The translations under genes and the position numbers were made by a program. The notes beneath the pieces were generated by a model. It was not told the DNA's origin. It saw only the letters and a program-made list of their open reading frames with translations, and ran no database searches. A stretch of DNA of 64,000 bases from positions 27,476 through 91,475 of the forward strand of contig NZ_CAJXTC010000022.1 in assembly GCF_913060805.1 (NCBI RefSeq). Direction: 5' to 3'. Source of the stretch: an uncultured Draconibacterium sp. GTDB lineage: Bacteria > Bacteroidota > Bacteroidia > Bacteroidales > Prolixibacteraceae. Each line of letters opens with the position of its first letter. The first letter of the stretch is position 1. Below, piece by piece: positions 55,919-64,000 of the stretch.

Positions 55919-56389
55919 TTAATTGAGTAAGTGCGTGTATCCGTCGTTTAATAAGTCAGGAAGATAGCAGGCAATTAGTCCTAAAGCCATTTTATCATCC
56001 ACCTTATTTGGCGAGATAATCTCCTGATTTTTCAATTGGTTCTGATTGATAACTGCATGGTTGATTTTGTTATCAACGTTACACCATGATTTACGAACTT
56101 GTTTTGCACCAAAACCTGCTGCAGAAGCTACGTAACGAACAGAAAAGAACTCTGAGCTCACTACATATTCAGTTCCTTCAATAGTGTTTCGTTTAACTAC
56201 TGTAACCGGTTTTTCCGAGTTGTCGTAGCTCAAGGTCCAAATTGCATCAACCTTTTTGCCCATGTACAAATCATCAACCAGGGTAAATTCAAATTCATTA
56301 AATTCGGTACGTATTCCGGTAGCATTGGCAACAGATGTGGCCATTACAAAAAATGTAACAATTGCGATTATAAAATTTACTTTTCTCAT
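55919..56389 (-). CDS. Secreted protein of unknown function, paralogue 2
   Basis: 156 residues, signal peptide to about 24 (VANATG). Clearly related to paralogue 1, with about half the positions the same by eye and the same C-terminus. It has two Cys (SWCN, LIACYL) that paralogue 1 lacks. The fold, which appears mostly beta then a helical tail, is not recognised. Tandem duplication with divergence and separate terminators suggests distinct expression. Confidence 0.75.
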   Translation of the reverse strand: MRKVNFIIAIVTFFVMATSVANATGIRTEFNEFEFTLVDDLYMGKKVDAIWTLSYDNSEKPVTVVKRNTIEGTEYVVSSEFFSVRYVASAAGFGAKQVRKSWCNVDNKINHAVINQNQLKNQEIISPNKVDDKMALGLIACYLPDLLNDGYTHLLN

Positions 56390-56775
56390 GACATTAAAAT
56401 TTAAGGTTCAACTCTAAACTTTGTTATTGTTTAATTTCCGTGCAAATGAAAGACAAATTTTAATGCTGCAACAAGAAAAACTAATGCTCTAAAACACATT
56501 TCAATTGCGATTAAATCGTTGAAAATAAAAGACTTTAAGCGCAAATCATTTTCCGCTTACACTCTGATCTTTTAAAATTGAAAAACGGATTAAAAATTGA
56601 CAGAAAACCATATTTTTGCTTACACTTTAAAAACTTAAAAAAGTTTATATTTACATATTAAAAGTGCAGATTTTATCAAAAATCCCCGTGAAACACCTGC
56701 TATACGGCAGAAATGATAAAATGAAAGTTGCACACGCCGGTTGGCGAACAGTTAAAAACAAACAAGAAATGGCCT
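56390..56775 (+). other. Long leader region of the nitroreductase gene
   Basis: 386 bp without a gene. AT-rich to 56660, then the folded element at 56664-56733, 43 nt before the nitroreductase ATG. Confidence 0.5.
56664..56733 (+). promoter_or_regulatory. Structured leader, candidate riboswitch-like element
   Basis: Nested complementary arms: GTGCA (56664-56668)/TGCAC (56729-56733), ATTTTATCA (56670-56678)/TGATAAAAT (56714-56722) and CTGC (56697-56700)/GCAG (56707-56710). An alternative CCGT (56686-56689)/ACGG (56704-56707) would exclude the last. No known riboswitch class recognised. Confidence 0.45.
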
Positions 56776-57294
56776 ATGAATTTGTCAGATATTATAAAAA
56801 ACCGTTATTCTGTTAGAAGTTACAAAGACACCGCGGTAGAAAAGGAACAACTTTTAGAAATATTGGAGGCCGGCAGGCTGGCTCCGTCGGCGGTTAATTT
56901 TCAGCCCTGGCACTTTATAGTTGTACAAGACAAAGAAATCCTGACACAATTATATAATTGTTACGACCGAAGTTGGTTTCGTTCAGCGCCGGTAATTATT
57001 GTGGCTTGTGCCGATCATTTACAATCGTGGAAACGGGCTTCGGACGGAAAAGATTCGGCCGATATCGACCTGGCAATTGCCATCGACCATATCACATTAA
57101 AAGCTACCGAATTGGGATTGGGAACTTGCTGGGTGTGTAATTTTGATGTTAACGCTTGCTCCGAAGTATTACAACTTCCGCACAATATCGAGCCTGTTGC
57201 AATGATTCCAGTGGGCTACCCCAGCAGCAAGAGACCCGACAAAAAGCGCAAACCTATTGACGAGATCGTTCATTTCGACCGCTTTAATCCCTAG
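56776..57294 (+). CDS. Nitroreductase-family flavoprotein
   Basis: 172-residue FMN-dependent oxidoreductase. NRYSVRSYKD (FMN phosphate-binding Arg residues, about 9-18) and APSAVNFQPWHFIVV are the family signatures; GLGTCWVCNF lies in the second half. Physiological substrate unknown. ATG at 56776 gives the standard N-terminus; a TTG-started frame from 56728 would overlap the structured leader. Its last 11 bp overlap the convergent aminotransferase gene. Confidence 0.92.
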   Translation: MNLSDIIKNRYSVRSYKDTAVEKEQLLEILEAGRLAPSAVNFQPWHFIVVQDKEILTQLYNCYDRSWFRSAPVIIVACADHLQSWKRASDGKDSADIDLAIAIDHITLKATELGLGTCWVCNFDVNACSEVLQLPHNIEPVAMIPVGYPSSKRPDKKRKPIDEIVHFDRFNP

Positions 57295-58441
57295 TTAAAT
57301 TGTGATATTTCGCCAGGTAGTTCTGCAAGCGATTCATGCCTTCCTCGATATTCTCGATGGAGTTGGCATACGAAAAACGCAGAAAGCCTTCGCCGTTATC
57401 GCCAAAATCAATTCCGGGAGTTACTCCAACATGTGCTTTTTCCAGTATATCAAAAGCCAGCTTGTAACTGTCGTTCGAAAGATGTTTGGCATTCACCAAT
57501 ACATAAAAAGCTCCTGTAGGTTTTACTTTAATATCGAAACCAAGCCTAGTTAAACGATCGATTAAATACCGGCGTCTTTTATCGTAGGTTAAGCGCATCT
57601 CTTCCACTTCTTCACCTGCATTTTTTAAAGCTTCAATTCCGGCGCGCTGCGTAGTCGATCCTGCACAAATGAATAGGTTCTGCTGCATTTTCTGCATACA
57701 CCTTACATATTCCTGCGGGGCAATTACATAACCCAAACGAAGCCCGGTCATGGCATAACGTTTCGAAAAGCCGTTTAAAACAAAGGCTTTGTCGCTTACT
57801 TCCAAAATGGAATGTGCACGATCTTCGTAAACCAAACCGTGGTAGATTTCGTCAGAAACAATGGGGATATCAAATGTCGTCAGATCTTTCATCAATTCAA
57901 CCGACAAAAGGTTTCCGGTTGGATTCATGGGGCTGTTTATCATTATTGCACGCGTTCTGTCGGTGATGCGTTTTTTGATTTCCTCGTAACGATACTGAAA
58001 ACCATCTTCCTCGTAAACCGGCACTTTTATTGCTTTTGCACCAATAAAACGTATAAAATTCTCGTAACAGGCATAGCCCGGATCGGAAATGATCACTTCA
58101 TCTCCGGCATCGCACAATACGCCCAGCGTTAGTAAAATGGCCGGCGAACTCCCCGACGTAACAATAATCTGTTCCGGAGAAACCGAAACATTATATTCTT
58201 CTTTGTACTTTTCAGCAATTTGTTTGCGGAGTTCTGGGTCGCCAAGGCTGTGCGTATAATGCGTTCGGCCTTCGTCAAATGCTTTTTGTTCGGCAACCGA
58301 AACACATTTTGGAACATCAAAGTCAGGTTCCCCTACTTCGAGGTGAATCACATTAATCCCCCGCTGCTCCATTTCGGCAGCCTTTTCAAGAACTTCCATT
58401 ACAATAAACGGGGTAATTTCCTTAGCCTTTTGTGCGATCAT
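57284..58441 (-). CDS. PLP-dependent class I/II aminotransferase
   Basis: 385 residues, fold type I. HLEVGEPDFDVP near the N-terminus, SGSSPAILLTL, INSPMNPTGN, DEIYHGLVYE and the PLP-lysine in NGFSKRYAMTGLRLGY are canonical of aspartate/aromatic-type aminotransferases. Start ATG 58439-58441 gives MIAQKAKEITPF, the usual beginning; a TTG at 58495 would add 18 non-conserved residues. Likely cotranscribed after the SIS gene, whose stop lies 59 bp upstream. Confidence 0.93.
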   Translation of the reverse strand: MIAQKAKEITPFIVMEVLEKAAEMEQRGINVIHLEVGEPDFDVPKCVSVAEQKAFDEGRTHYTHSLGDPELRKQIAEKYKEEYNVSVSPEQIIVTSGSSPAILLTLGVLCDAGDEVIISDPGYACYENFIRFIGAKAIKVPVYEEDGFQYRYEEIKKRITDRTRAIMINSPMNPTGNLLSVELMKDLTTFDIPIVSDEIYHGLVYEDRAHSILEVSDKAFVLNGFSKRYAMTGLRLGYVIAPQEYVRCMQKMQQNLFICAGSTTQRAGIEALKNAGEEVEEMRLTYDKRRRYLIDRLTRLGFDIKVKPTGAFYVLVNAKHLSNDSYKLAFDILEKAHVGVTPGIDFGDNGEGFLRFSYANSIENIEEGMNRLQNYLAKYHNLTRD

Positions 58442-58500
58442 TAAAATCGGATTTGGTTTTGGGGCTAATTTAATCAATAACCAAACCGGCAACAATGGCT

Positions 58501-59436
58501 TTACTCATAATTTTTATCGATGGTAACTTTGCTTACCACTTTGTCGCCCACCTCGAAAAGTGTTTTTACTTTTAGTTTTTGCGACAAATATTCGGCAGCA
58601 AAATAAAATGGAATGGGCAAAGTTATCGGACTAAAAATGCTTTCCACATATTTATTCGATAATTCATAGGTTTCGGCACCAGCGATATTTACCTTTTTAA
58701 GCAGCCTTTTGGTACGGTTATGTTCACGCCCTTCGTGGTTTATAGCAATAACCATCGAGTCCTTGGCCGTTTCAATAAAACCATGTTCATACTGCGAAAC
58801 CGACATACTTAAAACCGGCATTCGCATCACCTGACTAAGCACAAGAGCAGCAACATTTGCAGTAGCAACATTTGGTCCGTTACCAAGAATGTACAAACAA
58901 CAGCGTTTTTTTCGCTGCGTTTTCGTGTATATTCTTGCGCCAATATCGGTGCCTAACGTTTCAAATTCTGTCTGATGTTTTTTTAGTGCTTCAACAGCTT
59001 CAACCGGATCAAAACCAAATCCCAGGTACAATACCAATAAAGTATTAATGTATGTTTTTGTGGCAATATGATCTTCAACGCCTGAATACAACAACACTTT
59101 CTTAGTGCAGTTCTGATGGTTTCCCAACGGACTGTTCTCGTCGTTTACAATTGCGGTGAACGACTTAAAATAGTCGGCACACCAAATCGTTTCCGAACTT
59201 TGTCCCGATTGCGAAATAAGCACTCCTTTATCAGGCTCTTTATATTTTAGCAGGTAATTAAAATATTCGGCTGCTTTCTCCGGGAAAAAGTTTATTCCCA
59301 TAAAACGAAAAGCTTCTGTTGCGATATGCGAAGCTCCCATACCAATATAAGGCACCTCCTCCGGCAATATCAACCCCTTATTCTTTTTGTAACACAGCTC
59401 TGCCCTGTACGGTATTTCAAAAACTTCATCTTTCAT
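58501..59436 (-). CDS. Double-SIS sugar-phosphate isomerase/deglycase-like protein
   Basis: 311 residues with two SIS domains (about 25-150 and 170-300), the fold of the GlmS isomerase half and of FrlB/AgaS. LISQSGQSSETIW is the first phosphosugar-binding loop; QYEHGFIE carries the usual catalytic-region Glu/His. No glutaminase domain. Directly downstream (76 bp) of a fructosamine-kinase-like gene, which suggests it handles phosphorylated Amadori sugars, a role known for FrlB. Inferred from context. Confidence 0.85.
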   Translation of the reverse strand: MKDEVFEIPYRAELCYKKNKGLILPEEVPYIGMGASHIATEAFRFMGINFFPEKAAEYFNYLLKYKEPDKGVLISQSGQSSETIWCADYFKSFTAIVNDENSPLGNHQNCTKKVLLYSGVEDHIATKTYINTLLVLYLGFGFDPVEAVEALKKHQTEFETLGTDIGARIYTKTQRKKRCCLYILGNGPNVATANVAALVLSQVMRMPVLSMSVSQYEHGFIETAKDSMVIAINHEGREHNRTKRLLKKVNIAGAETYELSNKYVESIFSPITLPIPFYFAAEYLSQKLKVKTLFEVGDKVVSKVTIDKNYE

Positions 59437-59512
59437 CGCTGTAACCTTTTGTATTATAACTATAAGTTACAAAAACAAAACGTACAAATACAAGTAATTG
59501 CGCGAAAGAAAT

Positions 59513-60403
59513 TTATAAATAGCGTTTCGCGATGGATACTGCTTGTTGCAGATATCCGCCTCCAAATAAATAATAATGATTAAGCACATGATACAACTGA
59601 TAAAGCTGATTTCTGTCGCGCCATCCTGCATCGAGCGGAAATTCTTCGTTGTAAGCAGCAAAAAATCGCGAAGAGAAACCTCCGAACATGGTAACAATCC
59701 CAAATTCCATTTCGCGGTGCGAATAGCTGGCTGCCGGATCGATCAACGCCGGACCATTTTTCGTTAACATGTAATTTCCCGACCATAAATCGCCATGAAT
59801 CAATGAAGCCTTTTCTTCATTCGGAATCAACAACTCCAAGCGGTCGAGTAACTTTTCAAACAAACGCAAATAAGAACTGTCCAGTCCCCTGCTTTCACGA
59901 ATCATGTTTATTAAAAAGGATAATCTTTTATCACGATAAAACGAAATCCAGCTTTTTCCCCAGTTATTATTTTGCGTTGTTGCGCCACAATAATTATCCG
60001 AATAGAATCCAAAATCATCTTGCTGATATTTATGAATTTTTGCCAATCCTCTCCCCAATCGCTCCGACTGATCGGTACCTCCCGGCTCCAGGTATTCCAT
60101 CATCAGAAAAGCGGGCGTTTCGTCAACTTCTTTTGCATACAATACTTTTGGTATACAAACTGTTCCGTCGGACGCCTTGCTGAGTTCTTTTAAACTCTCG
60201 GCCTCGCGGGTAAAAATGTCGCTTTCGCAATTCGAATTCCACTTCAGAAAAAAACTGCCACAATTGGTATCTATTTTTGATGCATGGTTTATACACCCGC
60301 CAGACAAAGCACTGGATGACGCCACTTTTACCAGTTCTCCAAACACTTCAGATAACCGCTCTTCAACCACTTGTAAAATACGATCTTGACTGTTTATAAT
60401 CAT
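59513..60403 (-). CDS. Fructosamine kinase family protein
   Basis: 296 residues of the FN3K/aminoglycoside-phosphotransferase fold. ALSGGCINHASKI (nucleotide loop), LIHGDLWSGNYML (catalytic Asp) and ALIDPAASYSHREME (metal-binding Asp) are all intact. FN3K phosphorylates ketoamines formed when glucose glycates amines, leading to repair. Start of a likely three-gene unit FN3K - SIS - aminotransferase. Confidence 0.92.
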   Translation of the reverse strand: MIINSQDRILQVVEERLSEVFGELVKVASSSALSGGCINHASKIDTNCGSFFLKWNSNCESDIFTREAESLKELSKASDGTVCIPKVLYAKEVDETPAFLMMEYLEPGGTDQSERLGRGLAKIHKYQQDDFGFYSDNYCGATTQNNNWGKSWISFYRDKRLSFLINMIRESRGLDSSYLRLFEKLLDRLELLIPNEEKASLIHGDLWSGNYMLTKNGPALIDPAASYSHREMEFGIVTMFGGFSSRFFAAYNEEFPLDAGWRDRNQLYQLYHVLNHYYLFGGGYLQQAVSIAKRYL

Positions 60404-60474
60404 TTTATTTGCCTATTTTCTTAATTCAAGAATATGTTTAAATTTAGCAGGAATTTAATTTCAAAAAAACTTTT

Positions 60475-60482
60475 TAGATTTG
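60475..60482 (+). promoter_or_regulatory. -7 box of hybrid kinase gene
   Basis: TAGATTTG matches TAnnTTTG, 17 bp before the ATG at 60500. Confidence 0.5.
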
Positions 60483-60499
60483 TTTTAAAATAACCCGGT

Positions 60500-62560
60500 A
60501 TGCGAATTTTCTTAATTTGCGTAATAGTACTTACTAATTGCTATTACCTAAATGCTCAATATAAAATTAAGGCAAGTAATGATTACCCTCCGTTTAATTA
60601 CACCGATGAGAATGGTAATCTTGTTGGCTTTAATATCGATCTGGTAAAAGCCATAAACAGGCTTTACAATAATCAGATTGAAATTTCGGGAGCAGACTGG
60701 CAAACTATTAATAAGATGCTGGAAAACGGCCAGATTGACGGGATTGCCGGAGCCCACTACCCCGGCTACCCCGACAATGAACACCTGTATACCCGGTCGG
60801 TGATAAACACTTCGCATTGTTTTTTTTACAATAAAAATTTCCACAAAAACATTACGCCCGAATTGTTGCGTACCATTAAAAAACCGGTAGTTGCTTTATG
60901 GAAGAACGATGTGTTGGTGCGCTACGTTTTAAGTATAAATCCGGCTGCAAAATTTGTTTATGCAACCGATTACGATCAGTTAATTGAACTTCTGGAAGAC
61001 GAGCAGGTAACTTGTGCTATTGCCCAACGAATTGGGGGGATGTATTATGTAACAAAACATCAAAAAGATTACATAAAAACAACCAACCACCGCATACTGG
61101 AGCGAAATATGGGTTTTATGCTTTCGCCAAATTCGGTTGAATTGGCAGCAATTATTAATAATGCCACCGAAGTTTTATTATCCAATGGAGAATACCAGCG
61201 CATATACAACAAGTGGCTTGCCGAGTACGATAAAGAATCGAACGGCTTACGAGATTATTTGCGATACATTATTCTTATTAGCGCAATTGTTGGCCTTATA
61301 ATTCTGCTGCTAATTGTTATCAACCGCATACTTCAGGCAAAAGTGAGAAACAAAACGCAGGATCTTCAGCATCAACTCGATCTGAATTCGGAGATTATGA
61401 AAGAACTGTCGCGCCAGAAAAACAAGGCAGAACAAAGTGACAAAATGAAGTCTGCTTTTTTGGCGAACATGAGCCACGAAATACGAACTCCGATGAATGG
61501 TATTTTGGGCTTTGCCGAACTTCTAAAAACCCAGGCCTATTCAAAAGAGGAAGAATTGCAGTTTATAAATATCATTCAGCAGAGCGGCGACCGAATGCTG
61601 AATACCATTAACAACATTATTGATATTTCGAAAATTGAATCAGGAAACGAAGAGGCGCAGATAAAAAAAGTGGACATTGCCAAAATCGTATCCGAGCTGA
61701 AAGACTTTTTTGTGGTTGAAGCCAATGAAAAGGGAATTGATTTGATTGTTGAGCCAGAAGTTACAGCGCCGTCGCCAAACTTTTACAGCGACACCTATAA
61801 ACTAACTTCCATTTTAACCAACCTCATAAAAAATGCTATAAAATTCACCAACGAGGGCTATGTAAAAGTTCATTATTCGCTTAGCGCTACAGAGTTAAAA
61901 ATTACGATTTGTGACACGGGTATTGGAATTGCTCCCGAAAAACAAAAAGCAATATTCGATTACTTTGTTCAGGCCGATCATTCGCATTCGAGCGGATACG
62001 AAGGATCGGGACTTGGACTTTCAATTACGCGAGGTTATATAAAACTATTAAATGGCGAGATCAGTGTTTCGTCAACTCCGGGAAAAGGCACATCATTTAC
62101 TTTTGTTCTGCCAACTTTAAAGGTTGAAAGCACGCAATCAGATTTGCCTTCAACAGAAACTATAACGGAACAAGTTGATGATATCCGTAATGACGATTTA
62201 AATATTATCATCGCTGAAGATGACGAAATATCTTATAACTTTTTAAGCCATATTCTATCGGATATGCCGGGTACTTTAAAGCGGGTTAAAAACGGAGCCG
62301 ACGTGATTAAACTTGTGAAAAAACATCCGGACACTGATGTTATTTTAATGGACATAAAACTGCCAAAAGTAAATGGATTTGAAGCAACTAAGCGAATCAG
62401 GGCATTTAACAAAGACGTGTATATTATTGCACAAACGGCGTATGCACAAGAAAACTACAAACAAGAAGCAATGGCCGCAGGATGTAACAATTTCATTGTA
62501 AAGCCGATTGATAAAAACCAGCTGAAAAAGATCCTCTCGAACCTAAAACAACCAGCCTGA
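60500..62560 (+). CDS. BvgS-like hybrid histidine kinase with periplasmic solute-binding domain
   Basis: 686 residues. Signal peptide (to about 19), a type 3 solute-binding (SBP_bac_3) sensor (about 22-245: ASNDYPPFNYTDENG), one membrane helix (about 254-274), a coiled linker, HisKA with H326 in MSHEIRTPMNG, HATPase (NAIKFTNEG, CDTGIGIAPE, GSGLGLSI) and a receiver with D618 in ILMDIKLP and Lys in IVKPID. No DNA-binding output, so a separate response protein must carry the signal. The ligand is probably an amino acid or other small molecule, by analogy. Confidence 0.94.
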   Translation: MRIFLICVIVLTNCYYLNAQYKIKASNDYPPFNYTDENGNLVGFNIDLVKAINRLYNNQIEISGADWQTINKMLENGQIDGIAGAHYPGYPDNEHLYTRSVINTSHCFFYNKNFHKNITPELLRTIKKPVVALWKNDVLVRYVLSINPAAKFVYATDYDQLIELLEDEQVTCAIAQRIGGMYYVTKHQKDYIKTTNHRILERNMGFMLSPNSVELAAIINNATEVLLSNGEYQRIYNKWLAEYDKESNGLRDYLRYIILISAIVGLIILLLIVINRILQAKVRNKTQDLQHQLDLNSEIMKELSRQKNKAEQSDKMKSAFLANMSHEIRTPMNGILGFAELLKTQAYSKEEELQFINIIQQSGDRMLNTINNIIDISKIESGNEEAQIKKVDIAKIVSELKDFFVVEANEKGIDLIVEPEVTAPSPNFYSDTYKLTSILTNLIKNAIKFTNEGYVKVHYSLSATELKITICDTGIGIAPEKQKAIFDYFVQADHSHSSGYEGSGLGLSITRGYIKLLNGEISVSSTPGKGTSFTFVLPTLKVESTQSDLPSTETITEQVDDIRNDDLNIIIAEDDEISYNFLSHILSDMPGTLKRVKNGADVIKLVKKHPDTDVILMDIKLPKVNGFEATKRIRAFNKDVYIIAQTAYAQENYKQEAMAAGCNNFIVKPIDKNQLKKILSNLKQPA

Positions 62561-62571
62561 TCTGAATCTTT

Positions 62572-62904
62572 TTAACGAGAACAATTTATACAGGTACGCG
62601 CTTGAGGCATAATTAAAACACGCCCCAGGGGAATTGGCTTTTTACATTTTATACAAAGGCCAAAATCATCGTCATCAACTTTCGACAGGGCCAATTTCAA
62701 CTTCTCCAGTTTGTCTTTTGATTTGCGTAAAGCGGCCTCGGTAACACTTTTGTTATTAATGGCATCCATCCGTGAAATCCGGCCAATAGCATTTTCAGGC
62801 GCTACAGGTTTTGTAAGCTCCTTATATTCCTGAATAAGCTTCTCCGTTTTTTCAATTTCGGAAGTAATTTGAACTTTTATTTCAGCCTTATTCAGTTCAG
62901 CCAT
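62572..62904 (-). CDS. DksA/TraR-type C4 zinc-finger protein
   Basis: 110 residues: N-terminal coiled coil then the finger CIKCKKPI...CINCS (cysteines CxxC-x17-CxxC). Typical of DksA/TraR family proteins that bind RNA polymerase's secondary channel; the acidic pair at the coil tip (DDDDFG lies nearby) is plausible. Starts 15 bp after ftsY stop, so same transcript. Confidence 0.88.
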   Translation of the reverse strand: MAELNKAEIKVQITSEIEKTEKLIQEYKELTKPVAPENAIGRISRMDAINNKSVTEAALRKSKDKLEKLKLALSKVDDDDFGLCIKCKKPIPLGRVLIMPQARTCINCSR

Positions 62905-62919
62905 AATAACAAAATAGGA

Positions 62920-63870
62920 TTATGAGAACAGCGAATCGACAAACTCACGGCGACGGAAAATTTGCAAATGCTCCATTTTCTCGCCAATACCAATGTATTT
63001 TACCGGAATTTTAAACTGGTCGGAAATACCAATTACAACACCACCTTTAGCAGTACCATCGAGTTTGGTAAGTGCCAGCGCAGTTACTTCGGTAGCTTTT
63101 GTAAATTGTTTTGCTTGCTCGAATGCATTTTGCCCGGTTGAACCGTCAAGGATAAGCAAAACCTCGTTTGGTGCGTCGGGAACAATCTTCTGCATAACTT
63201 TTTTAATCTTGCTCAGCTCGTTCATTAAACCAACTTTGTTATGCAGTCGGCCGGCAGTATCAATAATTACCACATCGGCATTGGTTGCTTTTGCCGATGC
63301 CAAAGTATCGTAAGCTACCGATGCCGGGTCTGATCCCATTTTTTGTTTTACAATAGGAACGTCTACCCTTTCGGCCCAAACCTCGAGTTGCTCAATTGCA
63401 GCAGCCCGGAATGTGTCGGCAGCTCCCAATACAACCGATTTTCCGGCTTGTTTAAAATTGTAAGCCAATTTACCGATGGTAGTGGTTTTCCCCACTCCAT
63501 TTACACCAACAACCATAATTACGTAAGGCCCGTCTTTTTCCGGAAGATCAAAGTCAGATACATCGGTAGTGTTATTCTCCTCCAACAAATCAGATATCTC
63601 ATCTTTAAGAATGTTGTTCAGTTCGCTAACACCCATGTATTTGTCGCGGGAAACACGTTCTTCGATACGCTCAATAATTTTTAGCGTTGTGTCAACACCA
63701 ACGTCCGATGTGATGAGTACCTCTTCCAGGTTGTCTAAAACTTCGTCGTCAACTTTCGATTTTCCGACTACCGCACGACTCAGTTTTTTAAAAACACTCT
63801 CTTTGGTTTTCGACAATCCTTCGTCAAGACTTTCTTTCTTCTTTCTGCTAAAACTTCCGAATATGGCCAT
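62920..63870 (-). CDS. ftsY: Signal recognition particle receptor FtsY
   Basis: 316 residues: short NG-type receptor lacking the long acidic A domain of E. coli. GVNGVGKTTTIGKLA (G1), DTFRAAA, DTAGRLHNK (G3) and TKLDGTAKGG (G4/5) are complete. Docks ribosomes carrying membrane proteins at SecYEG. ATG 63868-63870 chosen (MAIFGSFSRKKKE); the 21 residues upstream look unrelated. Confidence 0.97.
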   Translation of the reverse strand: MAIFGSFSRKKKESLDEGLSKTKESVFKKLSRAVVGKSKVDDEVLDNLEEVLITSDVGVDTTLKIIERIEERVSRDKYMGVSELNNILKDEISDLLEENNTTDVSDFDLPEKDGPYVIMVVGVNGVGKTTTIGKLAYNFKQAGKSVVLGAADTFRAAAIEQLEVWAERVDVPIVKQKMGSDPASVAYDTLASAKATNADVVIIDTAGRLHNKVGLMNELSKIKKVMQKIVPDAPNEVLLILDGSTGQNAFEQAKQFTKATEVTALALTKLDGTAKGGVVIGISDQFKIPVKYIGIGEKMEHLQIFRRREFVDSLFS

Positions 63871-63960
63871 ATAAATACGATTTGCAGGTCCTAAAATAGT
63901 ACAAAATTTGGTTACAGTAAATATGTGGTACAAAAAATACCAAATCGTTCATATAAACAA

Positions 63961-63990
63961 AAAAAGCTTTCATCTTACATGAAAGCTTTT
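63961..63990 (-). terminator. Terminator of an off-window minus-strand gene
   Basis: AAAAGCTTTCAT pairs with ATGAAAGCTTTT; the A-run before it (T-run on the minus strand) shows it ends a gene beyond 64000. In relatives ftsY follows ribosomal protein genes rpmB/rpmG. Confidence 0.7.
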
Positions 63991-64000
63991 CCTGTTATAC

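Overview
The window (64 kb, about 40% GC, dense with genes) comes from a free-living Bacteroidota. The signs are a SusC/SusD outer-membrane pair, secreted proteins with C-terminal type IX secretion (T9SS) sorting domains, a GH97 glycosidase, GEVED and PKD domains, and TAnnTTTG-type -7 promoter boxes. The gene mix (GH97, formylglycine sulfatase, a PPi-PEPCK-like enzyme, several T9SS cargoes) suggests a marine or sediment polysaccharide degrader of the Marinilabiliales/Prolixibacteraceae type. That placement is inference from gene content only. I saw no rRNA, tRNA, prophage or CRISPR array.

Layout. 0-4 kb: translesion polymerase DinB and a LexA-like self-cleaving repressor, separated by a REP-associated tyrosine transposase flanked by palindromes, then a secreted PQQ-type propeller. 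4-8.3 kb: GH97, Hsp20, trmD and an M14 peptidase. 8.3-13 kb: a large AddB-like PD-(D/E)XK nuclease and gamma-glutamyltransferase. 13-20.6 kb: SusC/SusD without adjacent enzymes, a strict 21-bp tandem palindrome array, an ECF sigma factor overlapping a four-helix membrane protein, and a DUF4386 protein. 20.7-29.9 kb: a 1157-residue protein resembling PPi-dependent PEP carboxykinase, FadL-like porin, exonuclease III, HrpB and a RibD/DHFR-fold reductase.

30-41.5 kb is the accessory centre. Two very large T9SS-exported proteins (a repeat-rich adhesin-like protein and a papain-family protease with PKD and GEVED modules) flank two LuxR-type regulators. Both regulators have receiver domains missing residues normally needed for phosphorylation signalling, and the spaces between them hold palindromes. 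41.5-51 kb: Na/Pi cotransporter, sulfatase, DUF4252 lipoprotein, pseudouridine synthase, exported MsrB, a lipoprotein/PepSY pair, a probable unannotated small RNA (about 47.88-48.00 kb), aroC with a DUF134 regulator, a SlyD-like FKBP with a cysteine tail, and lgt. 51-64 kb: secA, a mini CxxC protein, two tandem secreted paralogues of unknown function, a nitroreductase preceded by a structured leader, an aminotransferase / SIS sugar isomerase / fructosamine-kinase cluster, a BvgS-like hybrid kinase, a DksA/TraR-type zinc-finger protein and ftsY.

Most of the window is housekeeping or family-assignable. The strongest candidates for something undescribed are the 21-bp array (18346-18546), the + strand orphan terminator with its own promoter box (47865-48003), the folded leader at 56664-56733, the pseudo-receiver regulator pair with their T9SS cargoes, and the twin secreted paralogues.
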